Source: Tenrec ecaudatus (lineage: Eukaryota; Chordata; Mammalia; Afrosoricida; Tenrecidae). From it: DNA of 64,000 nucleotides. Under the pieces are notes generated by a model that saw nothing but the letters and a program-made list of their open reading frames with translations, was not told where the DNA came from and searched no databases. The position numbers and the translations under genes are program-made. The stretch covers positions 39,387,501 through 39,451,500 of the forward strand of contig NC_134546.1 of NCBI RefSeq assembly GCF_050624435.1. Reading direction: 5' to 3'. Below, piece after piece: positions 11,167 to 22,260 of this stretch. Position 1 is the first letter of the stretch, and every line of letters starts with the position of its first letter.

Positions 11167-11645
11167 AGGGGTGGGGTGGAGTATCCTCGAGGGCCCGTTG
11201 GTAATGAGAGAACGCCTGACTTCCGTGTGTGTGTGTGTGTGTGTGTGTAGGGGTGGGGTGGAGTATCCTCGAGGGCCTCCGTTGGTAACGAGAGAACACC
11301 TGACTTCCATGTGTGTGTGTGTGTGTGTGTATGTGTAGGGGTGGAGTGGAGTGGAGTATCCTCGAGGGCCCCGTCGGTAACGAGAGAACACCTGACTTCC
11401 AGGTGGCCATCAGGAATAGAATGCTCCATGACAGTGGTCTCCCCAGCGTATCAGGGGGCGCAGAGAGCGAGCACAGTGCGACCTCGGAATACGTACTCTT
11501 GGTTGTGCACTGTATTCTTATCCAGGCCCATGCCGGTGCCGTGTGAGGAGCTGGCTCCAGGCTCCTGGGCCCCGGCGCCCGGCAGGCTCCAGCCCGCCAG
11601 CAGGCCACACAGGAGCAAGGTTCTGAGCAGCTGCAGGAATCCCAT
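8815..11645 (-). CDS. MCFD2: MCFD2, multiple coagulation factor deficiency protein 2 (complete CDS, three coding exons)
   Basis: Joining 11645-11497, 10404-10248 and 8946-8815 on the minus strand gives 438 nt, 145 codons plus TAG. Every junction is GT-AG and phase-consistent. Residues 1-26 form a signal peptide ending in Ala-Gly-Ala before Gln27. Two EF-hand loops follow: residues 80-91 (Asp80, Asp82, Asn84, Glu91) and 128-139 (Asp128, Asn130, Asp132, Glu139). The C-terminus is ARSLQ. The protein matches mammalian MCFD2 almost throughout and is one residue shorter than the human 146-residue form as I recall it. MCFD2 is a soluble luminal calcium-binding protein that pairs with the lectin LMAN1 (ERGIC-53) to export factors V and VIII from the ER; loss causes combined factor V/VIII deficiency. 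The start has a strong context (A at -3, G at +4). The gene is divergent from TTC7A, with about 26 kb between first exons. Confidence 0.96.
8947..10247 (-). other. MCFD2: MCFD2 intron 3
   Basis: This is GC-rich unique-looking sequence between the donor at 10247 and the acceptor at 8947. I see no further exon, RNA gene or clear mobile element. The open frames that cross it read through splice sites. Confidence 0.8.
10248..10404 (-). CDS. MCFD2: MCFD2 exon 3 (first EF-hand)
   Basis: The 157-nt exon starts after a pyrimidine-rich acceptor (TTTCAG) and ends at the donor GTGGGT (10247-10242). It encodes residues 50-102: the helix HIMEHLEG, the conserved segment [16 protein letters not shown], and the first EF-hand loop. 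The Asn that precedes KPEAEM in human MCFD2, as I recall it, is absent here, which is an in-frame one-codon difference. Confidence 0.95.
10405..11496 (-). other. MCFD2: MCFD2 intron 2
   Basis: This intron lies between the donor at 11496 and the acceptor at 10405. Half of it is the VNTR at 10,879-11,400, listed separately. The rest holds no recognisable gene. Confidence 0.85.
10879..11400. repeat. Composite VNTR: six ~60-bp cores joined by (GT)n
   Basis: Near-identical cores sit at 10909-10968, 10991-11050, 11079-11138, 11167-11224, 11249-11308 and 11337-11400. Uninterrupted or nearly pure GT tracts of 22-28 bp separate them, and another GT tract precedes the first. Each core keeps CTCGAG (an XhoI site) and ends in CCTGACTTCC. 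The fourth core has a 2-bp deletion. The last core has a short GTGGA expansion and is followed by unique sequence instead of GT. Read in the MCFD2 transcript the tracts are CA repeats. The array ends 95 bases from the exon 2 donor. Confidence 0.95.
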
Positions 11646-11657
11646 GGTCTCAGGCAC
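11497..11657 (-). CDS. MCFD2: MCFD2 exon 2 (first coding exon; start codon at 11645)
   Basis: The acceptor is a C-rich tract ending in AG at 11659-11658. Twelve 5' UTR bases precede the ATG at 11645-11643. The exon encodes the signal peptide and the low-conservation linker up to Glu50, whose codon is split by the intron. The donor is GTACGT at 11496-11491. The linker keeps the family motif GLDKNTVH just before the junction, which supports the assignment. Confidence 0.94.
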
Positions 11658-12866
11658 CTGGGGGTGGGGGACAGAGGATGAGGGCAGGAACACCAGAACA
11701 CAGGCTGCTTCCCAGGCTGCACACAGGGTCTCCTGGGAAGCAGGCTGAAGTGGAGAGACTGTGGAGGAGACCACACCACACTGGCCCAAAGCCACCTCTG
11801 CCACCTGATGGCACCACCCAGGGCACTATGAGTCCCCGTCCCTTTCTGTGTGCCAATCACTTGGACAAGAGCTCACGGGGCTCCGAGGTCGCGCCTGCCT
11901 ATGAGGTGCTCGGGCAGGTGAGAGGAGATGAGCTTGCCGCCTGGGGCCGCACGGAGGGCAGTGAGGCACTGCAGGATGACCAACCTCTGGGCAAGGTCAG
12001 AAGAAGAACTTTCCCAGGGGGAAGAAACATCTCTGAAGGATGACTAATGAGGCCACAGCCTGGTGGGCCTCGGTCGACATGCTGTGAGCCGGCAGGGCTG
12101 AAGGGACGGACTGGGACTGGGCAGGTGACTGGTGACTGGAGCAGGCGCAGGTGCAGACAAGTGGTACACCGCATCGTGTCGTCAGGAGACAGCCGAGAGG
12201 GCCCAATGAAGGCACCGTAGCCTGCCAGGTCCGGGGTGCTGGGGAGCCATCGAGGACTCGTGGCTGGAGGATGAGAGCAGGGACGGGTTCAGAATGACTA
12301 GTCTGGCGGACGGCTGGGCGTGGGGACACCGCTGCTGGACGTCAAGAAGCTTCAGCTCCTGCTCACTGACCCTAAGAGGCTCTGTGAAGTGAGGTCTTGG
12401 GAGCATGCTGCCCCACAAAGTTTTGACACCGCGCCCACTTGCAGCAATACGGTCTATGGCCTCTCCCTATGGGGACGATGCTCACTCACATGAAGAGCTC
12501 CGATAAGGTGGCACTGCTGAGCAGTGACATTATAGTGCAATTTGTCCAGTTCATACTAAAGAGGGCAGGCCACGAAAGTCGGTTCAGAATACACGTTTGT
12601 GAAAAAAAAAAAAAAAGGGAACCGTGCGTAACTATATTTCACCCACAGACAGACGACCAACAACCACTGACCAAGATCCCCTTCTGGGTCATGACCATTA
12701 CAGGCATGGTGACTTTCTCCTTCGTGTTTCCTACTGTTTCTAAACTGTCTACCATTACTTTCTTAGATAAGTGGCACAAGGTCACCGATTCTGGGCCTTC
12801 CCTGTCAATGCTCCCACATTCTTGCCCAGATACTATGTGGAGAGAATAAGAGAGAGGGGAAAGGGA

Positions 12867-12892
12867 GTGTGTGTGTGTGTGTGTGTGTGTGT
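12867..12892. repeat. (GT)13 microsatellite
   Basis: A pure dinucleotide tract in MCFD2 intron 1. Confidence 0.97.
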
Positions 12893-13399
12893 TTCATTCT
12901 CATCTCCAAAAATAAAATCATTTTAGGTGCATTTCCTTGTTTTTCAGAGGGAGGTGTCTGGCGCCTGGCACAGCCAGTGTCTCTGTACTTGTTTCCAGGA
13001 GGCAAGGTTTCTGGTTTCTCGCAGCGGTGACGGCCCAGCCAGCCAGAGCAGAACACCTCCTTCAGACCGCTCAGCTGCCATCTCTAGGACAGGAGTCAGC
13101 AGGGGGACCCAGAGCCTGCCCTGTGCAGCTCTCTCCAGCAGGCCACCTGTGGCTCAGGCAGTCTTCCCAGATGCGCTCACGTGCTTCCCCTCAGCAGGGC
13201 CCTGGTCAGTGCTTCTGCGGGCCGTGACCACCGTGTGGGCAATGGCCTTGCTAGACTGGGCGCTGCAGAAGCAGGGACCGAGGCCCCATGCCCAGCGTCT
13301 AGCCTGGTGCCTGTGACAGAGTCTGGCGGTTCATGGCCCTAGCAAGAGAAGCCCCCCAAGTCATTGAGGAATGCTGCCAAGTGTAAGGGCTACTCTCAC

Positions 13400-13585
13400 T
13401 GAGGGAAGGGGTCTGGTGGTCAAGAGGGCTGTGCGCTGGGTCGTTTGAAGCCACCAGTCGCTCAGAGGGAGGAAGATGAGGCTGTCGGCTTCTGTAAAGA
13501 TTGAGTCTTGGAAACCCGGGAGTCGTTCGACTCCATCCTCCGCGGTCACGATGAGTCAGCATGCACTCAATGGCTGTGAGGGCAA
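13400..13585 (+). repeat. AfroSINE-type SINE
   Basis: GGTCTGGTGGTCAAG head, GTAAAGATTGAGTCTTGGAA body and ACGATGAGTCAGCATGCACT tail follow the AfroSINE order. Confidence 0.7.
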
Positions 13586-14285
13586 TCAGTTCTGGATTTT
13601 CCTCGCTGTTGCAGGTTTCTAACCTGAGCACAGCACAAGCGAAGCGGACACCCAGAGGAGCAGGCCTCTCCAAGCGCCACTTTGCCACCGAACACTGAAC
13701 GCCGCTCGGATCCAAAAGGAAATGCAGCCGCTTCCCTCTGCCGGACCAGCAGGTTGCATCATCCACAGCCCCAGCCCTTAGCCCAAGGCTGTGTACAAAC
13801 AGATAAGCCCTGCAGTTCCAAGCACACCGGCCCTGCTTAGGACACTGTGAAGGCCAGGCCGCAGGAAAATCGCGAGCGGAGCGACATCTACGAAGAGACT
13901 TCAACGCACGACCTTTACGACATCTCTCATAAGCAGCCTCGGCCCTGGGAGGAAGCCCTGGCCCGGCCCGTACAGGGGAAAGCGAGCGGTCTGGGAAGAC
14001 TGGCGAGAGATGCCAAAGGAGGCCACCTCCTCCACTGAGTCTTCCGGCCTTCTCTAGATGGGCCCAATGTGCCTGGTCAGCCTGGTCCGACCCCTGTGCC
14101 TCCCCCAGGCCTGCTCCAGTGTCACCAGCCCCCACTCACCGATCTGTTAGCCTCTTCCTGCCCCAGCGCCTTTGCCCCCACTGCTCCCATCTATCTGCCC
14201 GCCCACTTCTAGGTTCAGAGGTGACTTCCGGATTCTTCCCATCCACGCTAGCTTCATGCTGAAACCTCTCATTTGACTGTGACTA

Positions 14286-14712
14286 TGCATAGCACCTGGT
14301 GGTGCTGTGGATTCGGCATTGGGCTCCTAACTGAATGATTGGTGGTTCAAACCCACCAAACACACTGTGAAAGAAAGATGAGGCTGTCTGCCCCCATAAA
14401 GATTTACAGCCTTGGAAACGCTGTATAAAACCAAAGAAATCAAACTCACCGCCGTTGAGTCGATTGTGACTCATGGCGACCCTACAGGACAGGGTAGAAC
14501 TGCCCCTATGGGTTTCTGACACGGTAACCTTTTTTTCCTTGTCATGGTAGCTCTTCACGCAAGTAGAAAGCCTCATCTTTCCCCCAGGAAGTAGCTGGTG
14601 GTTTCAAACAACTGACCTCGAGAGTAGCAACCTAATGCACAGCCAGGGCTCCCCGAGGATACCGTTTTGGACTGCTATAAGCCAGAATTGATTCGATGGC
14701 AGTGGGTTATAT
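14286..14712 (+). repeat. AfroSINE split by an opposite-strand AfroSINE
   Basis: The plus-strand head (14286-14425) and tail (14656-14712, ending in ATTGATTCGATGGCAGTGGG) flank a minus-strand AfroSINE (about 14426-14655). Confidence 0.8.
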
Positions 14713-16316
14713 ATAGGCACATATTGCTCCCTCTTTCCCCCTCCTCTCTAACATCTATGGGCTGACCTGGAGCTAACAGACTTTCACATCTGAATCAGGG
14801 CAGTGAGCTGTTCCCTATCACAGAAGATCTAGCTTCTTGCTCCAACAACCACTGCCCTTTGGAGGCCTCTGATGAATGGTTTGGCCAGGCCCACCTTTCC
14901 CTCTCATTGTGCCATTCACCCTACCAGCTTGCCCGAGTTTGGAGCCAAGCTCCCTCCCTGTCACCCACAGCAGCTGTTTGTCAGCAGCTTTTCTCCCATG
15001 CTGGGGGCTCTCAGCTAAAGCTCAAATGTAAAGCACCCACTCTCATCAACACTCAGGCATCCTGTACGCAGAGCCAAAGAAAACCCATGACGCTGGCACT
15101 TCCCCGCATACTGCTGCCATGGCCCTGGGCTGAAGGAAGAAAATCCCAAGTTCCCAAAGAACCCGTTCTATGGGTGGAGGTTGACAAATGACCTTGAAAA
15201 AGCAGGGACGTGGCCACCGGATCTACTTGTTCAGTTGAGCTTCGAAGCCTATCTGTGCATGAAACATCCACCTATAGAGACTGGCACTGTGCAAGGGGCT
15301 GAGGCCACGGACACCCCAGACAGACCCTCCTAATAGACTCCATGTCACTGAGTGGGAGTCAGCAAGGGCCCCAGCCCACACGTGCGGACAGAAAAATGTA
15401 TTAACCCAAAGGATAGCGCCTCCGGGAGAAGGAACATCAAGTACAGTGGCCTAAAGGCAGAAGGAGCTTGGGCCAGTCCAGGAACGAAACAAGGTTATGA
15501 TCTTGAAGACCCAGCACAGCGGAGGGAGACAGTCTGGCCTGAAGTGAAGAGAGGGCTGGTCGTGAAGGGTCCTCCAAAAAACAGTGGGGGAATGGGAGGC
15601 ACGCTCTGGTGACCAGGTCACGGTAGTGTCCTAAGACCAGCACGCTGGTTTCCCAAGATGTGGAGAACCTACAGAAGACACGAAGGGATGCAGCAGGCAC
15701 CCTGCCAGTGCAGAGGCTACTGAGGTAGTTCAGGGAAGAGACAAGGGCAGCCTCAACCAGCTGTGGCTGTTGTGTGACCTAAGGCAGCCCAGAGAGCTCT
15801 GCGATACATGCGTAGCAGATGGGCAAAGGCGAAGAACGACGTCTAGGTTTCGGGCTTGGGCAACTGGTGGACGGAAAATTTCGCTGTCCTGGTCCAACCT
15901 CGCCGGGCTGGGCAGGCCCTGCCGTTTCCCAGGAGGAAGCTAGAGTAATACAGGCAGGGGGTTGGAATGCCCAGGCCCGCGTGGCCCAGGTCAGGGTGGG
16001 ACAGTGTCCACCAGCACTGCTGGTCCCACATAGGGCCTGGGAACCCCTTGGGTGGGCGACGAGGGCGGGAATCGGGCCCAGTCGAGCGCAGCGGGCTGCA
16101 GAGCCGCCAGCGGGAAGAGGCCCAGATCGTGACAGGCGAGCACCCCGGCGGTGGGCAGGGACCCAGATGCCTACCCTCACCACTCCAACCTTCGAAACGA
16201 CACCTGAGCCCCCAGGGAGGACCCCAGACAGATCCCGCCAGGCCGCGGACGCCACAGTCCCGTTCCATGAGCCTCCGCCCCCCAGGTGGGGCGTCCGGAG
16301 CCCCAGGCCCACTCAC

Positions 16317-16400
16317 CGTCGCGGTCCCAAATGGTTTTCCGCCGAGACGCGAAGCCTTCTAGCATGAGCCTCGCCGGGCCCCGTCCCAGACGCTTCTTTC
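16317..16400 (-). other. MCFD2: MCFD2 exon 1, 5' UTR (3' boundary firm, 5' end estimated)
   Basis: A consensus donor GTGAGT lies at 16316-16311 on the minus strand inside a CpG island. It is the only strong donor upstream of exon 2 in promoter-like sequence. The exon contains an ATG at 16365 in weak context that opens a short upstream ORF (see findings). The transcription start is inferred at about 16,380-16,400 from promoter elements and is not observed. Confidence 0.7.
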
Positions 16401-16480
16401 CCCCTCGGCTCCGCCCCGCCCCCTCTGCACTGCGCACGCGCGCGCCCTCCGGCCCGCCCATTGGTACCGCGAGGCCACGC
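16401..16480 (-). promoter_or_regulatory. MCFD2: MCFD2 core promoter in a CpG island
   Basis: Read on the minus strand, a CCAAT box (16464-16460) is followed by an NRF1-type palindrome, TGCGCACGCGCG on the plus strand (16431-16442), and a GC-box cluster (about 16411-16422). No TATA box is seen. The elements are in the order and spacing typical of a TATA-less housekeeping promoter and lie within about 100 bases of the inferred first exon. CpG-rich sequence spans roughly 16,040-16,700. Confidence 0.75.
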
Positions 16481-18050
16481 CCCCGTCCAGGACCACGCCT
16501 GCCGACGGCTCTGGTGAGTCCACGTGTAACGGGCCGGGGTCCAACACGGGTCAGGTGGACGTCATTCCTTTATCTGCCTTCCCGGGTGGTGACGTTCGGC
16601 TTCAGCCCAAATGGATCCGTTGGACCCGCTGGGAGCTGAGGAGCAGTAGAGGGGGCGGGGCACCCGAGGTTGCTGGGCAACCGCTGAAGCCGTAGGGCCT
16701 GTCGTTCAGTGTGGGCTGTAGAAAGGAGGAACCAGATTGGGCGGATCCCAAACTAGCTTCCACCTTCCCCGGTGCTTCGGTTCCCCTCCTGCCAGGGGAA
16801 CGTCGTAGGAATCCGACTTCCGCTCTCCGTGAAGCTTCCCTGTGCCCGAGCGGCTCTCGAATCGCCCTAGAGCCCGGCGTTTCCAAGATTGGCTTATTAC
16901 CCCCTGCTTGCCCACCATCACAGCATCCTCAGTACCATTCCTGCCCCGACACGAATCCCACCGAGTTGCTGCGGCCCAGCGGAGACTCAGCTCCCCCGCA
17001 GGCCGACAGGCCATCCTGTTGATGGCCAGTTTTGTCTGAATTTCTGGTTGATTTTAACTTGAAGGGTTTTTGTCTTCTAATTGCTTTTAACGTTCCACTT
17101 GTTTGTGCATTTACTTTTTAAAAATTCCTTAGCGTGGTAAGAAACACGGAACATTTGCCAACTCCACCATTCTCAATGTGTCCAAATCGGTGATATTAGC
17201 ATCCGCCATTTTGTGTGACCATCATACTATTTTATCTACAATGTTTTTCATCACAGAAATGAACAGAAACTGGGCGTCCCTTAGCAATAACTCCTCTTTC
17301 TCCCGTCCACTGCCCCAGGTAATCATTAATAAGCTTTAGTCTCTGCACTTTATATAATAGATATTTCATGTAAGTGGGATCATGCCATGTGTCCTCCTGT
17401 GTTTGACTTCGTTAGCATCATGTCATCTGGGTTCATCGTATTGTAGTGTATGTACTAGGATTGCAATCGCTTATGGCTGAATGATGCTCCACTTTATGCA
17501 TGTGCCCTTTTGCTTCTCCCTTCATCTGTTAATGATCACTTGGGTCGTTGCTATCTTTTGCTATTATTGTTGTAGCTTTTTAAACCATGGGTTCTTTTGT
17601 ATTGTATTATGTGTGGAATGAATTAATGTAAGTGTGATCATTCATATCATGTGTTGACAAGATTATCTTTATATCAGTATAAATGCTCACCAGGCAAGTT
17701 TTCCTTCTGCCATACATATGCTTGCTATTGAGTCAGAGTGACGTGATCACGGCCCTTACCAGCCAAAACATTAATTCAAGATTTTCCTATTTATTATTGT
17801 TTGCATTGCTCATAATTAATTGTTTTTCAAATACTGTTACATTAATAAACATCCTATGATTATATTATGTGGTGAGTGATCAGTTGTATGTACTAATAAG
17901 CACATTATGGGAATAATACACCTCATGGATACATTCGAAGTCAGGTCAACAGTGAAAGATAGCCTTAAATTCTCTAAGGTGTCTTGACAAGATTTAAGAC
18001 CTTATGATTGGGCTAATAATATAATATTTAAATATAAAAACCATAATTAG

Positions 18051-18662
18051 TGTGGAGTGGGGACCCAGAGCTATCTGTAGGCAACTGGACATCCCCTTAC
18101 AGAAGGGTCAGGAGAGCCAGTCAGGGTGTAGCACCCATAAAACATACAACTTTCCTCCAGTTCTTAAATGCTTCCTCCCCCCACTATCATGATCCCAATT
18201 CTATCTTACAAATCTGGGTAGACTGGAGGATGTACACTGGTACAGATAGGAACTGGAAACAAGGGGAATCCAGGACAGATAAGCCCTTCGGAACCAGTGG
18301 TGAGAGTGGTGATACCGGGAGGGTGGAGGAAAGGTAAGGTACAAAGGGGGAACCAATTACAAGGATGGACATATAACCCCCTCCCTGGAGAAGAGTCAAC
18401 AGAAAAGTAGGTGAGGGAAGACATCGATCAGTGTAAGCCATGGAAAAATAATGACTTGTAAGTTATCAGGGGGGAGGTTGGGAGAGAAAGTGGGAGAGGG
18501 AGGGGGGGAAATGAGAAGCTGATACCAGGGCCTCAAGTCGAAAGCAAATGTTTTGAGAATGATGCGGGCAACAAATATATAAATGTGCTTGACAAAATGG
18601 ATGGATTTATGGATTGTGATAAGAGTTTTATGAGCCCCCAATAAAATGATTTTTAAAAAGAC
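18051..18662 (+). mobile_element. 5'-truncated L1 3' end
   Basis: The copy ends in CCCCAATAAAATGATTTTTA. It is flanked by AAACCATAATTAG (18038-18050) and a one-base-slipped copy at about 18663. No ORF. Confidence 0.85.
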
Positions 18663-19489
18663 AAACCATAAATTGGTGATAAATATTGACATCCATTTCA
18701 GCTTAGAGAATATAATTTGTGCATATTTCATCCTGTGATTTTAAAAGAAGTTTAAATTCCTGGTTATGGTATGTGCCAACATTTTCTCCCATTCATTTAT
18801 TTCCCTCATTATTTTGAAATCTATCTTGTTTAGAAAAGTATCATTCTACTTTTGGGGAAAATCACTGAGAAAGTTCTTTAGCCTGTTCCTCTAGCTAGCT
18901 GTGGGGCAGCTCATTATCAGCAGTCAAAATCAGGCCAGGGGCCAACTGTGGAACAAACTGTCTATTGCTCTTGTCTAAGTTCAAGTTGAAGCCTAAGAAA
19001 AGGAAAACAAGTCCACGAGAGCCAAAATATGACCTTGATTATTTTGAGTAAAATACCACTTGAATTTCAAGAACAGATTTGACTCATGAGACACAAATGA
19101 GAGAAGACCTGATGAGCCATGGAATGACATCAAGAACATTTTACATGCTGTGGAAGCAAAGGGTCATTAAAAAGACAGGAAAGAAAGAAAAGGTCAAGGA
19201 TGTCAGAAGAGACTGAAACTTGTCCTTGATCATAGAGTAACTAACGCAACAGGAAGAAAGGATGAAGTCAAAGAGCTGGACAGAAAATTTCAAAGAGCTG
19301 CTGAAAAAGACAAAGCCAAATATTGTAAGAAAATATACAAAGACCTAGAGCTAGAAAACCAAAAAGGAAGAACACACTCAGCATATCTTAAATTTAAAGA
19401 ATTCAAGAAAAAAAATCAAACCTCAAATTACAATAATAAAAGATTGTATGGGCAAAATACTGAATGATGCAGGAAATATCAAAAGAAGA

Positions 19490-19665
19490 TGGAAGGTTTG
19501 GGTGGGGGAAGGAGGGCGAAGAGAGGAGCTGACACCAAGGGCTCAAGTGGAAAGAAAATGTTTTGAAATGGATGGCAACATGTATACAAATGTGCTTGAT
19601 ATAATTGATGTATGGATTGTGATACGAGCTGTAAGAGCCCCCGATACAATGATTTATAAAAGGAA
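19490..19665 (+). mobile_element. Short L1 3'-end fragment
   Basis: About 175 bases match the last part of the same L1 3' UTR, ending in a degraded ATACAATGATTTATAAAA. Confidence 0.7.
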
Positions 19666-19735
19666 AGGAAAAATACTGGACGGGGGGCCCAAAACGTGAC
19701 CACTCAATGAAACACTAAGAGAAAAGAAAAATGGA

Positions 19736-21794
19736 GGACTTCCAGCAAGATGGCGCTCAAGAAAGGGAGAGCAGGCAGACCTCATGCTGGCGCACATGCA
19801 CAGAGCAGCCAATTAACAGGAAGATCTGCAAGCCGGGTCCCAGCTCGAGTCATGACGCCCCCTTCCCAAGTCAACAGCAATACAGAGGACAGTACTGGAG
19901 ACACAGTGCAGGGAAAGCAGCCCGCCTGTCCTGTTCACATGAGAACAAACTACGTTCTGTACTTGAGTATGAGCCGACCCAACTGTCAGCCGAGGCTCCT
20001 AATTTTACCACAAAACTGCATACAAAATGTGCTGAAACACTCAGCTTATACTCAAGTATATATGGTGAGGGGGGCGGTGAGAGAGAGAGAGAGAGAAAAT
20101 AAATAGACTTCCTTCTGAAGCACCAAGCCCTGAGGGCAAGGATCCTGCTTGGAGCAGCTAGTTTGCAGGGAGGACTGCAGAGCTACATCAAGCGTTGTAG
20201 AGGTCAGCACTGAAGATGCAGCGAGGGCAGTGCAGTGGGTCTGAGCTCCCACATGGGAGCAGACCAAGAAGGGAATACAACAGATCAGCGATGGGAACAG
20301 AGCCACAAAGCCCCAGAGGAATCCCAAAAGTAGATTCCTGACTCTGGGGGCAGTGCTTTGCACCTCATCTGAACTGGCTGGGGATGTTCACAAAAGTCAG
20401 CAAGTAGACCTGGAACTATATGTTGTTTTAAATTTAAAATTTCCCCTTTCTTTTTCCTGTCTATCTTTATAAGATAGACAGGACAAGCAATCTCAAGGCG
20501 AGAACACAATCAACAAAGGTTTAGGGTGTGGACCTGGGAGGGAAGGAGATGGGGGTAGGGTAGCAGTGAGCTAATATATCAGAAACAGGAGAATAGCAAA
20601 GGACCTACAACCAACAAGGAGGCTGTAGGGTCTCTGGTGATGTTTGATCAATTGAGATGAACCAAAGAAGAATTACTAAGAGGCGAGGATGATAGTTGGG
20701 CAGGAGGAAAGAAAAAAATAGAGTAAAAATTATGTATATAGGTATTAATATAGATATGTATATATGTAAAGATAAATATACAAAGAGAGGTGTATTTTTC
20801 TATGTATGTATATATAAATAAATACAATACGGAAGCAGATGGACTTTGGGCCTCTACTTAAATCCTGCCTCAGTACAAGAACGGTTTGTTTTAATAATGT
20901 GGTACTGTATGATACTCACCTTCTAGACATGATCACTGAAGACAAAATGGGTACATAAGTAAATGTGGTGAAGAAAGCTGATGATGCCCGGCTATTAAAA
21001 GATAGAATAGCTAGGGTCTTAAAGGGTTGAAATTAAACAAGCAGCCACCTAGCAGGGAAGCGACAATGTCCACATGGAAGAAGCACGCCAGCCTGTGTGA
21101 TCATAAGTTGTCCATGGGAGTCGGTATCAAAAGTTCAAAAACAAGTAATCAAACTGATGTGAAGGAAAATAGGTAAGGTGGAGATCCAAAACCCACCTGT
21201 AAGCTAGTTGGAGAGTCCCTCATAGAAGGACCACACAGAAGGGACAATAAATCCAGGGTGAGTAGAGCACTGATGAAACACACAACTATCCTCTAGTTCT
21301 TTCAGATTTCCTCCTCCCACTATTATGGCCTTAGTGTTACCTCACTGCTCTTGATAGACCTGCATATGCACATTGGTACAATCAAGATCTTTCAAAGTGC
21401 ACGGAAGTCAAAATAGATAGACCCCTCAGATGCAGTAAGGGGAGTAATGACTCCCGGAGGATATGGGAAGAGCAGGGTGAGGGGCAGGGGGGACAGATAG
21501 CAGAGATGACTGTATAACCCCACTCAAAGGGAACGGACTCAGAATTTTAGGTCATTGGATACATGGATGGTAGAAGTTTTGGCAATAACAAAATAATAAT
21601 AACATATTGAGGGTTCAGGGGGTGGCAGGGTGGGAGTGGGAGAGGATAAAGAGCTGATATCAAGGAACTCAAGAAAATAAAATCTTTTGAGAATGATAAT
21701 GGCAGCAATTGTACAATTATGCTTGTTCTAACGGAACTATTGATTGTATTAATATCTGTAAGAGCTCCTAATAAAATGTTTTAAAAAAAGAAAG
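19736..21794 (+). mobile_element. Intact ~2.06-kb L1-like insertion without ORFs
   Basis: The left end starts GGACTTCCAGCAAGATGGCG, with a YY1-type CAAGATGGC about 10 bases in, as at L1 5' termini. The right end is the lineage L1 3' UTR with AATAAAATG and poly(A). AAAGAAAAATGGA is repeated at 19723-19735 and 21795-21807. Only short frames are present. Confidence 0.75.
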
Positions 21795-21807
21795 AAAGAA
21801 AAATGGA

Positions 21808-22260
21808 ACTACCATATGAGCCAGAAATTCCGTTCTTAGGTGTATACCCAAAAGACCTGAAAGCAGAGACTCAAAAAGAGATTTACACACTGTGTTCATT
21901 GCAGCACTGTCCGTACAGTGGTTCTCAACCTTCCTCAGGCTGCGGCCCTTTCATACAGTTCCTCATGGGGTGGTGACCCCCAACCATCACATTATTTTTG
22001 TTGCTACTTCCTAACTGTAATTTTGCTACTATTATGAATCAGGCAACCCTTGTGAAAAGGTCGTTCGACCCCCAAAGGGGTTGTGACCCACAGGTTGAGA
22101 ACCATTGATCTAGATGTGTATTAACAGAAGAAAGGATAAACAAAAGAGTACATACAAACAATAGAAAACTCCTTGGTCAATAAGAGATATTAAATCTTGA
22201 GTCACGATAAAATGTAGGTGAAGCTTGAAGAAATTATGCGGAGTGAAATAAGTAAGTCAC
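21808..22260 (+). mobile_element. Old L1 segment hosting a SPIN element
   Basis: Flanking sequence such as TATACCCAAAAGACCTGAAA and GAAATAAGTAAGTCACAAAA corresponds to the end of mammalian L1 ORF2. Frame is decayed. Confidence 0.65.
21916..22108 (+). mobile_element. SPIN-type hAT non-autonomous element, 193 bp
   Basis: Termini CAGTGGTTCTCAACC and GGTTGAGAACCATTG form the inverted repeats, with GACCCCCAAAGGGG near the right end. The 8-bp duplication is no longer recognisable. Confidence 0.85.

Larger units (their letters stand above)
11658..16316 (-). other. MCFD2: MCFD2 intron 1
   Basis: This interval separates the 5' UTR exon from the first coding exon. It holds SINE insertions (about 13,400-13,585 and 14,286-14,712), a GT microsatellite (12,867-12,892) and otherwise unique sequence. 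No additional exon with both splice sites and a conserved frame was recognised. Confidence 0.75.

Noticed and set aside
10879-11400. Regularly spaced repeats resembling a CRISPR array
   Set aside because: The variable part is a GT microsatellite, the 'repeat' is 60 bp, and the setting is a vertebrate intron.
10482-11860. Several minus-strand frames of 189-329 codons rich in His-Thr
   Set aside because: They translate the CA tracts of the VNTR. Unit lengths let several frames stay open at once. They cross the real MCFD2 splice sites.
14286-14425. tRNA-like A and B boxes
   Set aside because: They are the tRNA-derived head of an AfroSINE, as are similar hits elsewhere; no complete cloverleaf tRNA gene was found.
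16177-16461. 94-codon minus-strand frame over MCFD2 exon 1
   Set aside because: It reads through the exon 1 donor; only the spliced 18-codon frame is plausible in mature mRNA.
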